Positions 59,760-64,000 of a stretch of DNA of 64,000 nucleotides are shown here, one piece after another. The first letter of the stretch is position 1. Every line of letters starts with the position of its first letter. The notes under the pieces were generated by a model. It saw only the letters and a list, made by a program, of their open reading frames with translations, was not told the DNA's origin and searched no databases. A program made the translations under genes and the position numbers. Source of the DNA: JBBQLG01 sp964251665 (GTDB lineage Bacteria; Bacteroidota; Bacteroidia; Cytophagales; Spirosomataceae); the NCBI GenBank assembly GCA_964251665.1, contig CAXUKO010000011.1:1-64000 (forward strand), read 5' to 3'.

Positions 59760-61874
59760 ATGCTGTTTCGTCGTAGTTTGTTTATTGGGTTGTTCAGCTT
59801 ACTGGCTACACACCTTCAGGCTCAATCCGTGCTGACGGATAGTCTGCTGGCTAAACTTAACGCCCATCCGCAGACCGATACCGTTCGGGTCAATCAACTC
59901 ATCGAACTGGCCGATGCCATTCGGATTGATGATTATGTTCAGGCCTTACAATTCGGGGAGGAGGCTCTGGTACTGGCCAGAAAACTCAATTTCCCCATTG
60001 GCGAAGCTAATGCGTTGCTGTCTGTTGGGGCCGCTTACGTAGAGCGCAATGATTATGCACCCGCCCTTAATGCACTAAAACAGGCGAAGCAACGGTTTCA
60101 GCAACTGCGCAATGGCGTTGGTACGGCCCGAACGCTGGGCCTACTCGGGTGGATAAATACGCAGCGGGGCGACTATGTACCGGCGCTCTCGCTGGGTCTG
60201 CAAAGTCTTGATGTGGCCAGAGCCGAAGGTGATTCGCTGTCTATCCGCCGACAGATGTCGCGGCTGGGTGCGTTGTATATCCTGCTGGGCGATTATGCGC
60301 AGGCCTTCACCTACATGACTACAGCCCTTGAACTGTACGAACAGGCGCATCGAGAAGTAGGCATTTGCCAGACCCTGAACGGCTTAGGAGAGCTTTACCG
60401 GGCCGAAGGCAACCGGTCAAAAGCCATCCGGTCGTATACGAAAGCCATCCGGCTGGCCCGCTCGCTGGGTAATACCCGACTGGAAGCCGAAGCCGAGAGT
60501 AATTTGGCGGCCATACAGGTGCAGGAGGGCGAAAATGAAGCCGCCCTCGAAACAGCACACCGGGCGTTGCGTGTACTGCTGGCCAAGGGTGAGTATGAGG
60601 TAGTTGCCTGGACCCAGGCCGTACTGGGCCGGGCCCACCTTCAGCTGCTGCACCCCGATAGTGCAATTTATTACGGGCAGCGGGGCTGGCACCTGAGCCG
60701 TCAGATTGGCTACAAGGAGGCTACCCGCGACGCGAGCGATGTGCTGGCGCAGGCCTACGCGCTGAAGAAGGACTTTGCGCAGGCGTATCGGTTTCAGCGC
60801 GCTTTTACGGCTTATAACGACACCTTATCGGGTCGACAAACGCAGCAGCAACTCGCTGTTTTGCAGCATGATGCCGCCACCGCCGAACGGCAGGCTGCGG
60901 CTACCTTACGCGCCGAGGAAGCCCGGCGGCAGCAGCAATGGCTGCTCAGTGCGCTGGTCGGTCTGGCGCTGGCTGGCATTGTTGCCATAGTCTTGTGGCG
61001 CAGCAACCGGCAGCAGCAGCGGGCCAATGAGCAACTCCGGCAGCAGCAGGCCGATCTGCGGGCCACGCAGAATCAGCTGGTGCAACGGGAGAAAATGGCC
61101 TCGCTGGGGGAGCTAACGGCGGGCATTGCCCATGAGATTCAGAATCCGCTCAACTTTGTCAATAACTTCGCCGAAGTCAGCGTCGAACTGGTCGATGAGT
61201 TGAATGAAGAAGTGGAAGCCGGGCACACGGACGAGGTTTTTCCGCTGACCGATGATCTGCGGCAGAACCTGACCAAGATTCATCACCACGGCAAACGCGC
61301 CGATGCCATTGTTAAGGCGATGCTGCAACATTCGCGCAGCAGCACCGGCGAGCGGGTGCCGACCGATCTGAATGCCCTGGCTGATGAGTATTTTCGGTTG
61401 AGTTACCACGGCCTGCGCGCTAAAGACAAAGAATTCAATGCCGAGCTGATTACCCGCTTCGACCCCGGTCTGGGCAAAGTACTGGTGGTCGGTCAGGACA
61501 TCAGCCGGGTGTTGCTGAACCTGTTTAACAACGCGTTTTATGCCGTGGCCAGCAAGAAAAAACGGATGAGTGAGGCCGGAAGTGTATCTACGTTTCAGCC
61601 CATGGTTAGCGTGAGTACCCGGAAGAAGGGCAATGGGGTTGAGATTCGGGTGCGTGACAATGGCGACGGGATTCCCGACGCGGTTGTAGACAAAATTTTC
61701 CAGCCTTTTTTCACCACTAAGCCGACCGGCGAGGGCACCGGGCTTGGCCTGTCGCTGAGTTACGACATTATCACCAAGGGTCATGGTGGTTCACTCAGCG
61801 TTGAGACAAAAGCGGGCGAATTCACTGAATTTATCATCATGCTTCCCGCAGATGGCGAAATCGCAGTATCTTAG
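59760..61874 (+). CDS. TPR-sensor histidine kinase (kinase 3)
   Basis: 704 residues: signal peptide (1-22), six or so TPR-like repeats (about 55-345), one transmembrane helix (394-413), a glutamine-rich coiled coil (415-440), HisKA with H458 (TAGIAHEIQNPLNF) and HATPase_c ending GEGTGLGLSLSYDIITKGHGG. It begins 12 bases after kinase 2 and precedes two receiver genes by 19 bases, so kinase 2, kinase 3 and the receivers are one operon. Periplasmic TPR sensors suggest protein or peptide sensing; no ligand can be named. Confidence 0.92.
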   Translation: MLFRRSLFIGLFSLLATHLQAQSVLTDSLLAKLNAHPQTDTVRVNQLIELADAIRIDDYVQALQFGEEALVLARKLNFPIGEANALLSVGAAYVERNDYAPALNALKQAKQRFQQLRNGVGTARTLGLLGWINTQRGDYVPALSLGLQSLDVARAEGDSLSIRRQMSRLGALYILLGDYAQAFTYMTTALELYEQAHREVGICQTLNGLGELYRAEGNRSKAIRSYTKAIRLARSLGNTRLEAEAESNLAAIQVQEGENEAALETAHRALRVLLAKGEYEVVAWTQAVLGRAHLQLLHPDSAIYYGQRGWHLSRQIGYKEATRDASDVLAQAYALKKDFAQAYRFQRAFTAYNDTLSGRQTQQQLAVLQHDAATAERQAAATLRAEEARRQQQWLLSALVGLALAGIVAIVLWRSNRQQQRANEQLRQQQADLRATQNQLVQREKMASLGELTAGIAHEIQNPLNFVNNFAEVSVELVDELNEEVEAGHTDEVFPLTDDLRQNLTKIHHHGKRADAIVKAMLQHSRSSTGERVPTDLNALADEYFRLSYHGLRAKDKEFNAELITRFDPGLGKVLVVGQDISRVLLNLFNNAFYAVASKKKRMSEAGSVSTFQPMVSVSTRKKGNGVEIRVRDNGDGIPDAVVDKIFQPFFTTKPTGEGTGLGLSLSYDIITKGHGGSLSVETKAGEFTEFIIMLPADGEIAVS

Positions 61875-61893
61875 AACGTAAATCAGCCTTCCT

Positions 61894-62274
61894 ATGAAAA
61901 TTTTAGTGGTGGACGACGAAACCGACGTGCAACTGTTGTTTGAGCAGCGGTTTCGTCGCGAAATTCGCAGCGGCAATATGGCGTTTGCTTTTGCCAATTC
62001 GGGCGAAGCGGCTCTGACCTATCTGGGTGAACACGGCACCGAGGCCGTCCTGATCCTGTCCGACATCAATATGCCGGGCATGAGCGGGCTGGAGTTGCTG
62101 CGTCGCATTCGGTCGTCGTATGTGGTACCACCGCCCATTGTCATGATGATCACGGCCTATGGCGATCAGCAGAACCACGATATGGCGATGCAGTACGGTG
62201 CCGATGATTTCCTGACCAAACCCCTTGATTTTGCCCAGTTGAAGGACAAACTCACCCAGCTGAATCCGCAATGA
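61894..62274 (+). CDS. Single-domain response regulator (receiver only)
   Basis: 126 residues, one receiver domain. D7/D8 (ILVVDDE), phosphoacceptor D57 in LILSDINM, T in ITAYG and K109 in LTKPLD are all present. There is no output domain, so it may act as a phosphate relay or sink, or bind a protein partner. Its last four bases overlap the start of the next gene as ATGA. Confidence 0.92.
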   Translation: MKILVVDDETDVQLLFEQRFRREIRSGNMAFAFANSGEAALTYLGEHGTEAVLILSDINMPGMSGLELLRRIRSSYVVPPPIVMMITAYGDQQNHDMAMQYGADDFLTKPLDFAQLKDKLTQLNPQ

Positions 62275-63317
62275 GTACAAAAATTTTAGTAGTAGACGAC
62301 GAAACGGATCTGGAGTTTTTGATTAAACAGAAGTTTCGGCGTAAGATCCGCGAGAAAGCTTACGAATTTATTTTTGCCAGCAACGGACAGGAAGCGCTTA
62401 CCCGCATCGGTGAGCATCCCGACACCGAAATCGTCCTCAGTGACATCAATATGCCCGTGATGGACGGGTTGACGCTCCTTACGAAACTGCCCGAACTGGG
62501 GCCAATGCTCAAAACCGTGATGGTATCGGCCTACGGTGATATGCAGAATATCCGGGTGGCCATGAACCGGGGCGCTTTTGACTTTGTCTGCAAACCCGTC
62601 GATTTTACTGATCTGGAGATCACCATTGAAAAGACTATTTCGCAGGTGGCGCAGATGCGCGAAACCATGCGGGCGATTCAGGAGAATAACATCCTGAAAA
62701 TGTACGTCGACGAAACGGTGATCAATTTCATGGCCCGGCCGGAGTTCGGCAACAGCCTGCTGGCCAGCGAAACGGTACAGGCGACGGTGGTATTTTTAGA
62801 CATCTGCGGGTTCACGGCCATCTCCGAAACCATGCCTGCCGACGCGGTAGTAAACCTCCTGAACAGCTACTTTGACCAGATGGTTAAGGAAATCATTGCG
62901 CAGGGTGGCTACGTGGATAAATTCATGGGCGACGCCATTATGGCCGTTTTTCGGGGTGATCATCACGTTGACCGGGCGGTCGACGCGGCCCTGGCGGTAC
63001 GGGAGCGGATTCAGGCGAGTCAGGATGAACTGCCCCCTGATGTCAGTTTCCGGCCCAGCGTTTCCATTGGTGTCAACACCGGCGAAATGGTATCGGGCAA
63101 CATTGGGTCGGCTTCGCTCCGGCGGCTCGATTATACCGTTATTGGCGATGCCGTAAACCTCTCGCAGCGGTTGCAGTCGGTCGCCAAACCCGGTCAGATC
63201 ATCATCACCGAAGACACCTATGAACTGGTAAAAGAGTCATTTCACTGCGAGCGCGTCGGTGAGGTGAAGCTCAAGAACAAATCAAACCCCGTGCTGATTT
63301 ACGAAGTGATTGAGTAG
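62271..63317 (+). CDS. Response regulator-class III nucleotidyl cyclase fusion
   Basis: 348 residues: receiver domain (1-125) with D10, phosphoacceptor D58 and K108, a linker (126-165), and a class III cyclase homology domain (about 168-345). Metal ligands are D177 (FLDICGF) and D221 (KFMGDAIM), with purine-contacting K217. The second purine-recognition residue (mammalian Asp in QYDIWGN) is T289 in DYTVIGDAVN, a K/T pair of class IIIb. N296 and R300 supply the transition-state pair. Class IIIb cyclases are often bicarbonate-stimulated. Expected product is cAMP, activity controlled by phosphorylation from the kinases upstream. Translationally coupled to the lone receiver. Confidence 0.93.
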   Translation: MSTKILVVDDETDLEFLIKQKFRRKIREKAYEFIFASNGQEALTRIGEHPDTEIVLSDINMPVMDGLTLLTKLPELGPMLKTVMVSAYGDMQNIRVAMNRGAFDFVCKPVDFTDLEITIEKTISQVAQMRETMRAIQENNILKMYVDETVINFMARPEFGNSLLASETVQATVVFLDICGFTAISETMPADAVVNLLNSYFDQMVKEIIAQGGYVDKFMGDAIMAVFRGDHHVDRAVDAALAVRERIQASQDELPPDVSFRPSVSIGVNTGEMVSGNIGSASLRRLDYTVIGDAVNLSQRLQSVAKPGQIIITEDTYELVKESFHCERVGEVKLKNKSNPVLIYEVIE

Positions 63318-63363
63318 TGCCAGTGTTAGAGGGGTGAGTAACCAGTAAGGCTTTTTATTTAAC

Positions 63364-64000
63364 CTATTCCAGTATTTTGTACTCTTTAACGTCTAAAGAA
63401 TGCACTGAATTAATATTAAGCCTGCTAACTATTTTGTTTTTTATCTTCCAGTCATAGTCATCTTTTGAAACAGTAATCTTTATCTTTTTCCCCATATTCA
63501 CGGGTGTATTCTTTCCGTAATCATAGTTATATGCGGTGAAAAATGAAATAGCTTTGCTACCTGTTACCTTGAAATGAAAACTAATATTCTTTAAGCTAAT
63601 CTCTATGTATTGATGTTTGCTGGGATGATATATTCTTTCTATGGTCCCTGTAAAATAAAGTGTCTCACTAGATTCATCTTTCAAACTGAAAATTATATAA
63701 AAAGAAAAAATACTAAATAAGATGAGACACTGTAAATAAATTAATAGGCTCTTTTCAATAGGTGAATAAATTTCATTGTTGATTGATTTTGCTTTAAGCG
63801 TTTTGTCTTGCTTTAAGTTTTTCCCGTAGAAATAAGCTAATATATCGTAGTAATTTTTATACTCACCTTTTTCGATAATAATGCTTGTGCCAACTGCTTG
63901 AATAACAATGCAGTGTCTCCAGCTTTTATCCTTATATTCTTTGTATTCGTTCCAACAATAAATTTGATTTAACGGTATATCATCAATGTATATATTCTTG
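63364..64000 (-). CDS. Partial AT-rich gene running off the right edge
   Basis: The minus-strand frame ending at 63364 (stop TAG) is open without a break to the window edge, giving at least 211 codons. A TTG at 63684 can start only the last 106. I translated the rest by hand: reading N to C it contains NQIYCWNEYKEYKDKSWR, KNYYDILAYFYGKN, then a hydrophobic helix of about 20 residues (LLIYLQCLILFSIFSFYII) before the C-terminal part. The protein thus has at least one membrane segment. No family recognised. The stretch is much richer in A+T than the rest, indicating recent acquisition. Confidence 0.6.
   Translation of the reverse strand, partial: KNIYIDDIPLNQIYCWNEYKEYKDKSWRHCIVIQAVGTSIIIEKGEYKNYYDILAYFYGKNLKQDKTLKAKSINNEIYSPIEKSLLIYLQCLILFSIFSFYIIFSLKDESSETLYFTGTIERIYHPSKHQYIEISLKNISFHFKVTGSKAISFFTAYNYDYGKNTPVNMGKKIKITVSKDDYDWKIKNKIVSRLNINSVHSLDVKEYKILE

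Overview
The window looks like a chromosome segment of a Cytophagales bacterium (Bacteroidota), most likely Spirosoma or a close relative. The evidence is the type IX secretion C-terminal tails on large secreted proteins, the ELWxxDGT repeat protein, many SPII lipoproteins, DUF1080/DUF2490/DUF4143/DUF6804-type families, TPR histidine kinases, and few Shine-Dalgarno sequences. Base composition is balanced to mildly GC-rich, except for an AT-rich stretch at the right edge. The genus is inferred from gene content only.

Layout. 1-2.4 kb: tRNA-Val(GAC), an MFS transporter, a HAD phosphatase and a perfect 33-bp inverted repeat. 2.4-11 kb: a secreted glycan and peptide degradation block (GH2 beta-galactosidase type, RbsD/FucU-like lipoprotein, GH116, DPP-IV-type S9 peptidase). 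11.2-15.7 kb: a GalU-like nucleotidyltransferase followed by a 1121-residue protein joining a fucokinase-like GHMP kinase to a UDPGP-type pyrophosphorylase. I consider this pair the best candidate for an undescribed system: salvage of a free sugar to an NDP-sugar on one polypeptide. 15.9-26.5 kb: a LuxR-type regulator, a DUF1080 protein, a DUF2490 porin-like protein, an M20 amidohydrolase, a Cys/Met PLP enzyme, an SDR with a membrane tail, HPF, and a HisKA_2 kinase with a LytTR regulator.

26.6-33.1 kb holds a secreted operon (papain-like/NHL lipoprotein, small lipoprotein, ELWxxDGT T9SS protein). 33.1-36.7 kb is a patchwork: a full SPFH/flotillin gene preceded on its 3' side by two truncated copies of its own tail, with a HicAB-like toxin-antitoxin pair and a small membrane gene between them. 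37-39.6 kb: a TMEM175-type channel, an amidohydrolase-type decarboxylase and an epoxide-hydrolase-like enzyme. 39.6-45.2 kb: cydAB (bd oxidase) diverges from a lone haem-copper oxidase subunit I gene followed by a lone sdhB-type gene. 45.2-50.8 kb: a disordered protein, Mn-catalase, two envelope proteins, a candidate structured RNA with an orphan terminator, and a Tat-like small subunit with a GMC oxidoreductase. 50.8-55.5 kb: a GH26 mannanase with T9SS tail, a quinone oxidoreductase-like enzyme and an HD-domain protein.

55.7-63.3 kb is a signalling island: three paralogous histidine kinases (two with TPR sensors), a broken DUF4143 ATPase gene among them, a lone receiver, and a receiver-class III nucleotidyl cyclase fusion. 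The kinase modules share near-identical DNA, implying recent duplication or gene conversion. The likely output is a cyclic nucleotide, since no DNA-binding response regulator is present. The window ends in an AT-rich partial gene running off the right edge.
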